Of a stretch of 56,086 bases of DNA, positions 18,820 through 27,179 are shown piece by piece (position 1 is the stretch's first letter; every line of letters begins with the position of its first letter). The DNA is taken from NCBI GenBank assembly GCA_018823175.1, contig JAHJIY010000071.1, positions 1 to 56,086 of the forward strand. Reading direction: 5' to 3'. A program made the position numbers and the translations under genes. This DNA is from Pseudomonadota bacterium. Its GTDB lineage: Bacteria > Desulfobacterota > Desulfobulbia > Desulfobulbales > JAHJIY01. The notes beneath the pieces were generated by a model that saw only the letters and a program-made list of their open reading frames with translations, was not told where the DNA came from and ran no database searches.

Positions 18820-19512
18820 TTATAATAACGGTCGAAGACGATTAACTATAATCGTAATCTCCGAATCCTCGTCCTTTATCTTCCTGGTGCTGAAAGCGAT
18901 CTCGAAATACTTCTCCGCCAGATTCAAGAATGCCGGCAGACTTTTACGTCTGACATCATGGGCCAGATATATTTCCCCGCCCGGCGCCAGAAATTTCCGA
19001 AAAATCTTTAACAATGGCGCAAAAAAATCCTTTCGGAACAAAATCTCCGCCCCGATGATTTTATCGTAAAGAGGTAACTTGGGCGGCTTATTCCAGTCAA
19101 TTATCCTGAATTCGATATTATTAAGTCCGTTGACCGCCGCACTCACCCTCTGGAAATCAAGAATATGTGGTTCATAATCACTCAAGGTCACCTGATAGCC
19201 ATGGGCTGCAGCAAACAGACCGGGCGCGCCTAGACCCGCACCCAACTCAAGCAATTTAGTTTCTTTCCCGCCCGGCAGGCTGGCGATAACATCAGACAAT
19301 ATAATCGCCGATTCCCAGAGTCTGACCCAGAAAGGAAAGTCGGCAACATCGGCAAAAGGGTCTTTGCCAACCAAAAGGGGCTCCAGATCTTCGACCTGCA
19401 GGATCTTCAAGGCGCAATCACGAACCTTCAGGGTATCGAAACCAACCTTGTATTTTTTACATATTTTTTCGTAAACTTTTGCCTCCTTCTCCGGCAGATC
19501 ACTCGCGTCCAT
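18820..19512 (-). CDS. Class I SAM-dependent methyltransferase (METTL21/PrmA-like)
   Basis: 230 residues. Motif I is LLELGAGLGAPGLFAA near residue 87, and an acidic post-I motif SDYEPH follows. IIGAEILFRKDFF matches the motif region typical of protein-lysine methyltransferases of the METTL21 type, in which a DxxY/E-type motif is usual. AAGGAG precedes the ATG. It starts 17 nt after uppP. The substrate cannot be named from sequence. Confidence 0.8.
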   Translation of the reverse strand: MDASDLPEKEAKVYEKICKKYKVGFDTLKVRDCALKILQVEDLEPLLVGKDPFADVADFPFWVRLWESAIILSDVIASLPGGKETKLLELGAGLGAPGLFAAAHGYQVTLSDYEPHILDFQRVSAAVNGLNNIEFRIIDWNKPPKLPLYDKIIGAEILFRKDFFAPLLKIFRKFLAPGGEIYLAHDVRRKSLPAFLNLAEKYFEIAFSTRKIKDEDSEITIIVNRLRPLL

Positions 19513-19529
19513 TTTTTACTCCTTTTTTA

Positions 19530-20339
19530 TCAACCGAGAGCCAGGGATAAAAAAACCAAGGCTGCCAGCCCCAAACGATAATAGGCAAATATTTCAAAAG
19601 TTCTGGTCCTGACGAACCTCAACAGAAAGGTAATAAAAAAATACCCGGAAATGGCGGAAGAAAAAAAGCCCGCCACAAAACACCAAAACTGGTCCGGAGC
19701 CAGTCCAGACCTGATAATCTCCGGTGATTCATATACCCCGGCACCCAATATTATCGGAATCGACAGCAAAAAAGAAAACTTGGCCGCCGCCTGCCGATTA
19801 AATCCCAGAAATAATCCACACGTCATGGTAATTCCACTTCTTGATACCCCGGGCACAATCGCCAGCGCCTGGGCCAGCCCAATAAGGAGAGCATCGCGAA
19901 TCCCGATCGTCTCAAATTTCCGGATATGACTTCCGGACTTTTCAGCCCACAAAAGAAGCAGGCCAATACTCCCCAAAGCGATAGCCACAAGCAGAGGCTG
20001 GCGGAAAATCATCTCCGAGGCACCACCAAGCAACAGACCAGCCGCCACTCCGGGGACCGTCGCCAGAGCAATATAAATAGCCAGTTTGCGCAGAAAAGGA
20101 TAATCATCCTTATCATCCTTAAAAAACACCAAGGCCTTGGCCATCAACCACAGGTCATTGCGAAAATAGATGACAACGGCAAAGAGCGTGCCAAGATGCA
20201 AAGCCACGTCAAAGGCCCGACCCGCCTGCTCAAAACCGAGAAAGGCCTCGGCCAGAGCCAGGTGACCGGAACTGGAAATCGGCAGAAACTCAGTTGCTCC
20301 TTGTAGAACACCTAAAAGTATAGAATAAATGATATTCAT
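19530..20339 (-). CDS. uppP: Undecaprenyl-diphosphatase UppP (BacA)
   Basis: 269 residues, polytopic. The family motifs GATEFLPISSSGHLAL near residue 15 and PGVSRSGITMT near residue 163 are complete. It recycles undecaprenyl diphosphate to the monophosphate carrier for peptidoglycan and other glycans. The upstream leader holds an array of the dispersed repeat ending 37 nt before the start codon. No strong ribosome-binding site is visible before the ATG. Confidence 0.96.
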   Translation of the reverse strand: MNIIYSILLGVLQGATEFLPISSSGHLALAEAFLGFEQAGRAFDVALHLGTLFAVVIYFRNDLWLMAKALVFFKDDKDDYPFLRKLAIYIALATVPGVAAGLLLGGASEMIFRQPLLVAIALGSIGLLLLWAEKSGSHIRKFETIGIRDALLIGLAQALAIVPGVSRSGITMTCGLFLGFNRQAAAKFSFLLSIPIILGAGVYESPEIIRSGLAPDQFWCFVAGFFSSAISGYFFITFLLRFVRTRTFEIFAYYRLGLAALVFLSLALG

Positions 20340-20376
20340 GGGCTGGCAATATAAGTGAGACCTTAATAAATGTAAA

Positions 20377-20623
20377 CTTTATACCACAAGGGTACCCCAA
20401 GGGCACTTCCTCCGGGCGCATAAGTTTCGTTTGAGCCGGCTAGCGCAGTATAACAAGTGCCCTTGGGGTGCGGCTCAACTCAGCTTTATACCGCAAGGGC
20501 ACTCATTTTAGTACCCCCTTGAGGGGTATAAGTTTCGTTTGAGCCGGCTAGCGGCTCAACTCAGCTTTATACCGCAAGGGCATAAGTTTCGTTTGAGCCG
20601 GCTAGCGGCTCAACTCAGCTTTA
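20377..20623 (-). repeat. Dispersed two-hairpin repeat, array in the uppP leader
   Basis: Several units in minus orientation. The last two share hairpin A TTGAGCC/GGCTCAA, and the final one is 54 bp. The unit nearest uppP has an enlarged hairpin B almost identical to that of the third unit at 13.9 kb, and another has an insert of GCACCCCAAGGGCACTTG type in hairpin A. Confidence 0.88.
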
Positions 20624-20711
20624 ACCCTGAATCATTGACCAAACAACCAGGATCCGCGCAGTTAAGGCTGGATCAGCAAATTTTCAGACTCACTGGCAAC
20701 AGGGTAAAATT

Positions 20712-21188
20712 TTGTTACTCAATATAATGCTCTATGTTTTCATGATCGCCGGCGTCATCGGCACCCTGTTCCCGGTGTTTCCCGGGACCGCGATCATCCT
20801 GCTGGGCGCCGCCTTGCATGGTCTGTTGACCGATTTTGAACCGCTAAACGCCTTTGTCCTCCTGGCCCTGACCGGCATGTCCCTTCTGGCCTGGGCCGGA
20901 CAATACGTCATCGCCGGGATCGGCAGCAGGAAATTCGGTTCTTCAAAATACGGAGTTATCGGGGCCTGTCTCGGCCTGGTGGTCGGCATTTTTCTGCCGA
21001 TACCGGGAGGGATTTTCCTGGGTACCTTTGCCGGTGCCTTTATCTTTGAAATATGTTTTGCCGTAAAAGATCTGAAAGAGGCGACACAGGCAGGAATTGG
21101 CGCCCTGGTCGGGACCATTGCCTCGACCTTTTTTGAATTATTTGTCGCTCTGATCATGGTCTGGATTATATGTGCCCGTATATTTTAA
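20712..21188 (+). CDS. DUF456 family membrane protein
   Basis: 158 residues, mostly hydrophobic and glycine-rich, with four or five membrane segments. The pattern GVIGTLFPVFPGTAIILLGA, then SSKYGVIGACLGLVVG and PIPGGIFLGTFAGAF, is that of DUF456. The TTG at 20712 with AGGGT upstream and the ATG at 20727 are both possible starts. Function unknown. It diverges from uppP across the repeat array. Confidence 0.82.
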   Translation: MLLNIMLYVFMIAGVIGTLFPVFPGTAIILLGAALHGLLTDFEPLNAFVLLALTGMSLLAWAGQYVIAGIGSRKFGSSKYGVIGACLGLVVGIFLPIPGGIFLGTFAGAFIFEICFAVKDLKEATQAGIGALVGTIASTFFELFVALIMVWIICARIF

Positions 21189-21239
21189 AACAGGTTTATC
21201 CTTGCGTAATTTATGGTATCCGCAAACCAGGGCCCAAAT

Positions 21240-21276
21240 AAAAAAAGAGCTGCCCACTTTTACATGGACAGCTCTC
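21240..21276 (-). terminator. Terminator of the small exported protein gene
   Basis: On the minus strand GAGCTGTCC pairs with GGGCAGCTC and a run of seven T follows. It lies about 26 nt after the stop codon. Confidence 0.85.
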
Positions 21277-21301
21277 GACAAAGCAATAAAACTAAAACTG
21301 A

Positions 21302-21505
21302 TTAACAGCCTTCGACACCTTTCTTTTTGGCCTCTTTAACCTTTACTTTCTGACCAACTTTCAGATCATCGGCTTTCTTGCAGTCCAGAGTAACGGTGTC
21401 GCCATCAATGGCCGTAACCGTACAATTTGTAGTAGCTGCAATCGCCGCTACGGTGCTCAGGGTAAAAGCCAAGGCCATTGCCAATACGAGAAGCTTCTTG
21501 TTCAT
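21302..21505 (-). CDS. Small exported protein, possibly ExtJ-like
   Basis: 67 residues from ATG at 21505, supported by AAGGAG 7 nt upstream and a Sec signal (KKLLVLAMALAFTLSTVAAIAA). The mature part of about 43 residues is CTVTAIDGDTVTLDCKKADD, then LKVGQKVKVKEAKKKGVEGC: one small beta domain with three cysteines. Its length and pattern recall ExtJ of the selenite/tellurite reduction operons, but no other ext gene is here, so that name is tentative. It has its own near-consensus promoter and terminator. Confidence 0.6.
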   Translation of the reverse strand: MNKKLLVLAMALAFTLSTVAAIAATTNCTVTAIDGDTVTLDCKKADDLKVGQKVKVKEAKKKGVEGC

Positions 21506-21555
21506 GATAATTCTCCTTAGAAAATGTTGAAAACCTTTATCAGACATCGGCTCAA

Positions 21556-21583
21556 AGTATAAGATTTGTCGGGTAACTGTCAA
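21556..21583 (-). promoter_or_regulatory. Strong sigma-70 promoter of the small exported protein gene
   Basis: On the minus strand TTGACA (21583-21578) is separated by 16 nt from TATACT (21561-21556). The start codon is about 50 nt downstream of the -10. This is among the best sigma-70 matches in the window, implying strong constitutive expression. Confidence 0.75.
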
Positions 21584-21640
21584 GCTGAAAAATATTTTAT
21601 CCAACACAAAGCATGATCAAAAATACGTCAACTCCCCAGA

Positions 21641-22138
21641 TTATTTACCTAAAAGTGTATTCACATCATGCTGGAGCTGCTCGTGTGCGATCAACCCCCA
21701 ATAACGTTTCACGATCATCCCTTGCTGATCAATCAGAAAGTTGGCAGGGATGCCGGTGATCCCGCCAAAATCACGTTTAATTTTATTGGTAGTCATCGCC
21801 ACCGGGTAATTAATCTTTCTCTTGGCGACAAAATTAACCACCGTCCGCTCGGAAGTATCTTCAGAAATACCGATAACTGAAAATTTATCCGGCCCGAATT
21901 CTTCCTGTAATTTAATCAAAGAAGGTATTTCCGTACGACAAGGCGGGCACCAGGTTGCCCAGAAATTAATCAGCAGCACCTTACCCTTAAAATCATCGCT
22001 ATTAATCGTGGGACCACCGATTGCTGAAGACAAAACAAACTTCTGCATAACCTTTCCCGCCTGGGTCTGACCGCCAGCCACCAGCAAAAAAACTGCAATG
22101 ATCACAAACTTAAACAGAAAACCTGTTTTTCTCTTCAT
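21641..22138 (-). CDS. TlpA/ResA-type periplasmic thioredoxin
   Basis: 165 residues. A Sec signal or N-terminal anchor (hydrophobic 10-22) precedes a thioredoxin fold with active site WATWCPPCRTEIPSL and the cis-proline motif GGITGIPANFLID. Such proteins reduce periplasmic disulfides, often for cytochrome c maturation. No cytochrome assembly genes are nearby. It precedes the small cysteine-containing exported protein on the same strand, a possible client. Confidence 0.9.
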   Translation of the reverse strand: MKRKTGFLFKFVIIAVFLLVAGGQTQAGKVMQKFVLSSAIGGPTINSDDFKGKVLLINFWATWCPPCRTEIPSLIKLQEEFGPDKFSVIGISEDTSERTVVNFVAKRKINYPVAMTTNKIKRDFGGITGIPANFLIDQQGMIVKRYWGLIAHEQLQHDVNTLLGK

Positions 22139-22337
22139 TCCTTAACCCCTAAAAATAAAACTTCCCTTACAGGAGGTAATCCAGTCAGCCCAAAATTAAG
22201 GTTTATACTTACAACCTTTTTATCCCTTCATAAAGAAAAAAAACCGGTCCATTTCCAAGAGACAATTTCCTGATCAACTTTAAGCCAAAGCCCTGGACCA
22301 ATTGAAGATATAATGATTTTTCAAGAAAACCAAGGAA

Positions 22338-23105
22338 TCAACCCATCTTGCCGCGCGAAATCACCTCGCCCCGCGCACTGATTACCGCTTCCTCCACCTT
22401 AATATCCTGACCGGAAACCTTCAGCGCCTCCCGAATAATCGCCCGCATATTGGCACAGCACGGCACCTCCATGATAACAATCAGCACGCTTTTGATCGAG
22501 GCCTTGGTAAATATTTCGGCGAACTTCTGCACATAGGAATCAACATCATCAAACTTGGGACAGCCAAGCATTACCACCCGACCAGACAAAAAATCTCGAT
22601 GAAAATTCGGATATGCAAGCGGCGTGCAATCAGCGGCGACCAACAGATCGGCATTCTTCAAAAAAGGGGCGGTAGGCGGCACCAACCTGATCTGCACCGG
22701 CCAATGGGAAAGAGCCGAGGATGTTGAGGCCAGATCTCCGTTACTTACCGGTTGGTTGGCGGCCTGGCAAGGAGTCATCGGCGCAAAAGTCTTCAACATG
22801 CCGCCGGGACAACCGCCGACCGGCGGGGTAATCGGTGGCGGAGAAGCCGGCGCCTTCTTCTTGCCGGCCAGCAATTCTTCCACCGCCGCTTCATCAAATT
22901 CATCCGCCTCACGCTCAATAATCCGCAAGGCGCCGGTCGGACAATGCCCCAGACAGGCCCCTAAACCATCACAATATTTATCGGCAATCATCTTGGCCTT
23001 ACCATCTACTATCACCAGAGATCCTTCGGCGCAAGATGGAACACATTCACCGCAACCGTTACACAATTCCTGATCAATCTCGATAACCTTTCGCTTTACT
23101 TTCAT
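22338..23105 (-). CDS. 4Fe-4S dicluster ferredoxin-like protein of the hcp cluster
   Basis: 255 residues. N-terminal ferredoxin domain with CNGCGECVPSC and CDGLGACLGHCP (the second motif has an extended CxxxxxC spacing). A proline-rich linker (about 85-100) leads to a C-terminal domain with further cysteines, CPGG, CPKFDD and VPCCANM. Proteins of this layout often accompany hybrid cluster protein and may carry electrons to it. It starts 10 nt after the HD-domain gene, in the order hcp, HD, ferredoxin. Confidence 0.8.
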   Translation of the reverse strand: MKVKRKVIEIDQELCNGCGECVPSCAEGSLVIVDGKAKMIADKYCDGLGACLGHCPTGALRIIEREADEFDEAAVEELLAGKKKAPASPPPITPPVGGCPGGMLKTFAPMTPCQAANQPVSNGDLASTSSALSHWPVQIRLVPPTAPFLKNADLLVAADCTPLAYPNFHRDFLSGRVVMLGCPKFDDVDSYVQKFAEIFTKASIKSVLIVIMEVPCCANMRAIIREALKVSGQDIKVEEAVISARGEVISRGKMG

Positions 23106-23115
23106 CGTTGTTCCT

Positions 23116-23865
23116 TTATTTCAACAAAACCTTACGGGCAACTTCCTGCCCCTGACTAGTCAAGAAAGAACTTTCCACAATCTTTGCCAGGTGCTCCGGC
23201 GGACTTGCCGCCTCTTTCTGATTTTCTTCAAGATTAGTGATCAGATCAGCGTCATACAAGACCTTGAAATTAATCGTTTCATCAGGCCTTGGCGTATGAT
23301 GATGTCCGATAATATCGCAGACCTCATCAATTATCACCTCATCGACCACCAGACGAGAAAGAATCTCCCGGGCCACCGGCGGACCCTCCTGATGCTGATA
23401 TTTAGCAGCTGAACTGTTAAACTTCCGCTCCGCCTCTTTTATCCCGATATCGTGTAAATATCCCGCAATCCCAGTCACCGCCGGACTATACCCCGCCGCC
23501 TCTTTATCATCGACCAGCAGAGCGCCGATCTCATCCACATACCGGGCCACCCGGCTGGCATGGCCTATTCTTTTAAAATCCGTCCCGAAATACCGTTTCA
23601 TCTCAATGGCCACCCGGTCCTTGATCAGCTCTTTTTTCTTGGCCAATAACTCCGGCGGTAATTCACCCAGACATTGTTCGGCGTAAGGGCAATATGAGGC
23701 GCAGCCAAAATCAGTCCGCGGATTTAAAATCTTCTGACCGCAATTGGCACATTTACGGGTGGAATCATCCTTAAAAAACTCGACTTCGCTTCCGCAGTTG
23801 GGACATTTGGCCTCGAAAATGGCCGCCTCATCCCAGTACCGGCTATCCTGTCCTGGGCATTGCAT
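23116..23865 (-). CDS. HD-domain phosphohydrolase with N-terminal zinc ribbon
   Basis: 249 residues. The first 65 carry cysteine pairs CPNCG and CANCG, then CASYCPYAEQC. The HD domain follows (about 85-240): GHASRVARYV, the central YLHDIGIKEAE with adjacent His-Asp, and IIGHHHTPRP. Members of the HD superfamily hydrolyse phosphate esters or nucleotides with a divalent metal; the substrate is unknown. It lies 65 nt after hcp and 10 nt before the ferredoxin gene. Confidence 0.8.
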   Translation of the reverse strand: MQCPGQDSRYWDEAAIFEAKCPNCGSEVEFFKDDSTRKCANCGQKILNPRTDFGCASYCPYAEQCLGELPPELLAKKKELIKDRVAIEMKRYFGTDFKRIGHASRVARYVDEIGALLVDDKEAAGYSPAVTGIAGYLHDIGIKEAERKFNSSAAKYQHQEGPPVAREILSRLVVDEVIIDEVCDIIGHHHTPRPDETINFKVLYDADLITNLEENQKEAASPPEHLAKIVESSFLTSQGQEVARKVLLK

Positions 23866-23930
23866 GAGATTTCTCCTTTATTGATAAAGCAAACCGGAGG
23901 CGAAGCCTACAAGCCCCGCCTCCGTGCAAA

Positions 23931-25559
23931 TTAACCAAGAATGGTTTGCAAATCCTCTTCCGGGGTGGTGATCGGTTTAATCTTAAAATTCTTAACCAGA
24001 ACGTCCAACACATTCGGGGTGATAAAGGCCGGCAGACTCGGTCCCAATCTGATATCTGTAATGCCCAGATGGAACAGAGTCAACAAAATGGCGACCGCTT
24101 TCTGCTCATACCATGATAAAATCATCGACAGCGGCAAATCATTGACCCCGCACTCAAAAGCGCCGGCCAAAGCGACCGCAATCTGAATGGCCGAGTAGGC
24201 GTCATTACACTGCCCAATATCGAGTAACCTCGGGATGCCGCCGATATCGCCAAGGTTCTTGTCAAAAAACCTGAATTTACCACAGGCCAGAGTCAGGACC
24301 ATACAGTCCGCCGGCACCTGCTCGACAAATTTAGAGTAATAGTTGCGACCCGGCTTGGCCCCGTCGCAACCGCCGACCAGAAAGAAATGGCGAATCGCCT
24401 TACTCTTCACACCGGCGATGACCTTGTCTGCCACCGACATTACGGTATTGCGGGCAAAACCGACCATTACTGTGCCCTGGTCGGTATCTTCGACAAAACC
24501 ATCCATCGCCAGCGCCCGATCAATGACCGGTTTAAAATCGCGCCCTTCTATATGTTCAACCCCGGGCCAACCCACCAGACCGCAAGTAAAGATATTATCC
24601 GAATAAGACGCTTGCGGCTTCTGGATACAGTTAGTGGTCATCAGGATGGCGCCCGGAAATTCGGCAAATTCCTTAGCCTGATTCTGCCAGGCCGTGCCGT
24701 AATGGCCATAAAAATGCGGGTATTTTTTAAGTTCCGGATAGCCGTGGGTCGGCAGCATCTCGCCATGGGTATAAACGTTAATTCCCTTACCCTCGGTCTG
24801 TTTAAGAAGCTCGCCCAGATCCTTAAGATCATGGCCGGAGACCACAATGGCTTTCCCTTTTTTGGCGCCAAGCGGGACCGATGTGGGCACCGGATGGCCG
24901 TAAGTACCGGTATTGCCGGCATCGAGCAACTCCATGGCCCGCAGGTTTACCTCCCCGCATTTTAAGACCAGTCCGACACATTCATCAGCGGAGAGACCTC
25001 CTTTGAGTAAGGAGACAAGCGCTTCATGAACAAAGGTATAAATTGCTTCATCTTCCTGCCCCATGATTCTGGCATGATCAGCATAGGCCGCAAGTCCTTT
25101 TAAACCATAGAGCAACACCTGCTTCAGAGACCTAATATCGGCATCTTCAGGATCGGCGCCAAACATGGAGATGCTTTCCCCCTGCTTAACTAAACCGTCA
25201 AGGGTATCGGCCGGAGTGAAATTAGCTGCCGCCTGGGCAAGATCACCCTGGCCGCCGGCTGCCTTAATCTTGATTTTGAACGTCTCACGAAGCTCTACGG
25301 TCTTCCTGATTAACACCGCAAAACGGGCCGGATCAAAATCAACATTGGTCAGGGTCGAGAAGACGCCTTCACAGGTAAAAAGACCAATATCCGGATCAGC
25401 TATCCCCACCTTCCGACCTTCTACCGCATACAAAGAAAGACCTTCCAAGGCGTAGATCAGCAGATCCTGCAGGGCTGCCACATCCGGTTGCTTGCCACAG
25501 ACTCCGATTTTGGTACAGGCCTCGCCTTTTGCTACTTGTTCACATTGATTACAGAACAT
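23931..25559 (-). CDS. hcp: Hybrid cluster protein (hydroxylamine reductase)
   Basis: 542 residues from ATG 25559; GGAG is 8 nt upstream, and the frame runs further upstream only through the leader. The N-terminal cluster motif CNQCEQVAKGEACTKIGVCG is complete, and the hybrid-cluster ligands lie in the C-terminal two thirds (for example FTCGLVGWPG, LVGGCDGAKPGR, LACGKFRF, GIGQCND-type). Hcp acts on hydroxylamine and nitric oxide and is linked to nitrosative stress. It heads the cluster hcp-HD-ferredoxin. A 12-bp palindrome centred at -41.5 of the predicted start suggests a Crp/FNR-type activator. Confidence 0.95.
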   Translation of the reverse strand: MFCNQCEQVAKGEACTKIGVCGKQPDVAALQDLLIYALEGLSLYAVEGRKVGIADPDIGLFTCEGVFSTLTNVDFDPARFAVLIRKTVELRETFKIKIKAAGGQGDLAQAAANFTPADTLDGLVKQGESISMFGADPEDADIRSLKQVLLYGLKGLAAYADHARIMGQEDEAIYTFVHEALVSLLKGGLSADECVGLVLKCGEVNLRAMELLDAGNTGTYGHPVPTSVPLGAKKGKAIVVSGHDLKDLGELLKQTEGKGINVYTHGEMLPTHGYPELKKYPHFYGHYGTAWQNQAKEFAEFPGAILMTTNCIQKPQASYSDNIFTCGLVGWPGVEHIEGRDFKPVIDRALAMDGFVEDTDQGTVMVGFARNTVMSVADKVIAGVKSKAIRHFFLVGGCDGAKPGRNYYSKFVEQVPADCMVLTLACGKFRFFDKNLGDIGGIPRLLDIGQCNDAYSAIQIAVALAGAFECGVNDLPLSMILSWYEQKAVAILLTLFHLGITDIRLGPSLPAFITPNVLDVLVKNFKIKPITTPEEDLQTILG

Positions 25560-25591
25560 GATATTTTCTCCACTGTAAATAAGGTTAATAA

Positions 25592-25651
25592 GCTTTATAC
25601 CACAAGGGCATAAGTCTCGTACGAGCAGACAAGCTGCTCGACTCGGCTTTA
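25592..25651 (-). repeat. Dispersed two-hairpin repeat, single unit in the hcp leader
   Basis: One unit with hairpin A changed to CGAGCAG-cttgt-CTGCTCG and hairpin B TTATGCC-cttgt-GGTATAA. It is sense-oriented to hcp and ends 32 nt before the start codon, wholly within the predicted 5' leader. Confidence 0.85.
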
Positions 25652-25662
25652 TTTTCAGGGTC

Positions 25663-25711
25663 AGGATATCAAATTCTGATGTCAAGCACTTTGACCTAAG
25701 TCAAAGTGCTT
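25663..25711 (-). promoter_or_regulatory. Candidate Crp/FNR-type (HcpR-like) operator and hcp promoter
   Basis: AAGCACTTTGAC (25684-25695) and GTCAAAGTGCTT (25700-25711) are perfect 12-bp arms around CTAA, with a TTGAC-N4-GTCAA core. On the minus strand TATCCT (25668-25663) falls exactly where a -10 belongs if the palindrome is centred at -41.5, the class II activator position. Identity of the regulator is inference. Confidence 0.65.
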
Positions 25712-25777
25712 TGCTTTTTTATTTTTTTGCAGAAAAACAACGGAAAATCAAAGGAGGATAAAACAGGCTGGCAATAA

Positions 25778-26272
25778 TCAGTACTCGATCTTGTCTTCCA
25801 TCTTGTCCCAGATCTCAAAGACGGGCAAGGCAGAATCCCGCATCATCTGGGTCATGACCATATTACGATCGGCCACCGGTTTGAATAATTCTTCATATAT
25901 ATAATTATCGGCAAACCCTGCCCCGGCCGCATCTTTCCGGGTGGCAGCGAAGAAAACCCGCTTGATTCCAGACCAATAAATGGCCCCCAGACACATGGGA
26001 CATGGTTCACAATTCACATAGAGATCACAGCCACCAAGCCAGAAATCACCGATTTTCAAACAAGCCTCTTTGATTGCAACAATCTCGGCGTGCGCGGTCG
26101 GGTCATTGGTCGAAGAGACCCGATTCCAGCCTCGCGCGATAATCTCACCGTTGCGGACGATAACCGCCCCAAAAGGGCCGCCCTCTTTCTGCTGCATTTT
26201 TTCCAAAGAGAGACGAATCGCCTCTTCCATGAATTCCGTCACAAAGTCTTCCATAATTTGCACTTCTACCAT
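25778..26272 (-). CDS. Nucleoside/guanine deaminase (GuaD-like)
   Basis: 164 residues. The zinc-dependent deaminase motifs are complete: HAEIVAIKEAC and CEPCPMCLGAIYWSGI. GGPFGAVIV, NDPTAH and the late FADNYIYEELFKP match Bacillus-type guanine deaminase better than tRNA adenosine deaminase. It would convert guanine to xanthine in purine salvage. Two starts are possible, ATG 26272 and ATG 26254; neither has a strong ribosome-binding site. Confidence 0.83.
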   Translation of the reverse strand: MVEVQIMEDFVTEFMEEAIRLSLEKMQQKEGGPFGAVIVRNGEIIARGWNRVSSTNDPTAHAEIVAIKEACLKIGDFWLGGCDLYVNCEPCPMCLGAIYWSGIKRVFFAATRKDAAGAGFADNYIYEELFKPVADRNMVMTQMMRDSALPVFEIWDKMEDKIEY

Positions 26273-26441
26273 TATTTTTTATGACTATTTCCATAGCCAA
26301 AACTTCAAACAAAGAATACTCATTTGCAAGAAAAGAAACTTGACACAATTACAGAATATTTGGGAACCATTCAACAAAAAACTTACATTTTACTTTGTTT
26401 TTCAGATAAATAACGGTAATCAATGATAAATTTAATTGAAG

Positions 26442-26489
26442 CTCCCCGTAGCAGGATGCGGGGAATGCGTTTCGCTTTACATGTTCAAT
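26442..26489 (+). repeat. Second dispersed motif (copy B), hairpin plus GGGGA..TTTCGCT..ATGTTCAA
   Basis: A CCCCG/CGGGG hairpin precedes a 29-nt segment that aligns without gaps to copy A near 11.3 kb (22/29). The stem differs from copy A but remains paired. Confidence 0.4.
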
Positions 26490-26493
26490 AACC

Positions 26494-26552
26494 TTAAAGC
26501 TGAGTTGAGCCGCTGGTCGGCTCAATCGAAACTTATGCCCTTGCGGTATAAA
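26494..26552 (+). repeat. Dispersed two-hairpin repeat, single unit in the plsY leader
   Basis: One unit with hairpin A TTGAGCC-gctggtc-GGCTCAA and hairpin B TTATGCC-cttgc-GGTATAA. It ends 12 nt before the plsY start codon, in the sense orientation, leaving no room for a normal ribosome-binding site of its own. Confidence 0.88.
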
Positions 26553-26564
26553 CACAAATTAGAC

Positions 26565-27179
26565 ATGATAACAAATTATCTTCTGGTATTATCGGGATAC
26601 CTGATCGGGGCCATCCCCTTTGGCCTGATTTACGGCAAACTGGTCGGCATTGACGTCCGACAAAACGGCAGCGGCAATATCGGCGCAACCAACGTAAGCC
26701 GACTTCTGGGCAAAAAGCTGGGATTGCTCACCCTGATCAGCGACGCGGCCAAAGGGTTAATCCCCATGGCCTTGGCCGGCTGGCTGTTAAAAGACCAACC
26801 AGGCACCGACCTCTGGGTAGCGCTCTGCGGCACCGCTGCTTTCCTCGGCCACATCTTCCCGGTTTATCTGAAATTTAAGGGAGGTAAGGGAGTCGCCACC
26901 GCTTTGGGCATTTTTCTTTATCTAAATCCCCTGGCCGCCCTGGCCGCTGTCGTCATCTTTATTGCCGTTGTTTATCTCGGGGGATATGTCTCGTTAGGTT
27001 CTCTGCTCGCAGCCGCAGCCATGCCGTTAATCATCTGGCAGACCGATGGTTCTCGGGAGTACATCCTGATGACTCTGGCCATCTCGGTACTGATCTGGAT
27101 CAAACATCACGAAAACATTGGTCGACTTATCAGGAAAGAAGAAAAAAGCTGGAAGAAAAAGGAAAGCCGTAATGGCTGA
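26565..27179 (+). CDS. plsY: Glycerol-3-phosphate acyltransferase PlsY
   Basis: 204 residues, polytopic inner-membrane enzyme that uses acyl phosphate to make lysophosphatidate. Signature motifs are present: SGYLIGAIPFG, then GSGNIGATNVSR, KGGKGVATALG and HHENIGRL. ATG 26565 gives the family N-terminus; the frame extends 43 codons upstream only because the repeat happens to be open. No Shine-Dalgarno is visible between repeat and ATG. The stop overlaps the next gene by 8 nt. Confidence 0.95.
   Translation: MITNYLLVLSGYLIGAIPFGLIYGKLVGIDVRQNGSGNIGATNVSRLLGKKLGLLTLISDAAKGLIPMALAGWLLKDQPGTDLWVALCGTAAFLGHIFPVYLKFKGGKGVATALGIFLYLNPLAALAAVVIFIAVVYLGGYVSLGSLLAAAAMPLIIWQTDGSREYILMTLAISVLIWIKHHENIGRLIRKEEKSWKKKESRNG

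Noticed and set aside
20539..20727. Plus-strand frame across the repeat array
   Set aside because: It consists of repeat sequence read in frame. The repeat is open in several frames, so such frames are expected by structure and are not evidence of a gene.
21302..21607. Longer version of the small exported protein starting at 21607
   Set aside because: The extra 34 residues cover the strong promoter and lack a ribosome-binding site; the ATG at 21505 has both signals.
25684..25711. Terminator reading on the plus strand
   Set aside because: A T-rich stretch follows the palindrome, but no plus-strand gene precedes it, whereas its position fits an operator for hcp. The dual role cannot be excluded.
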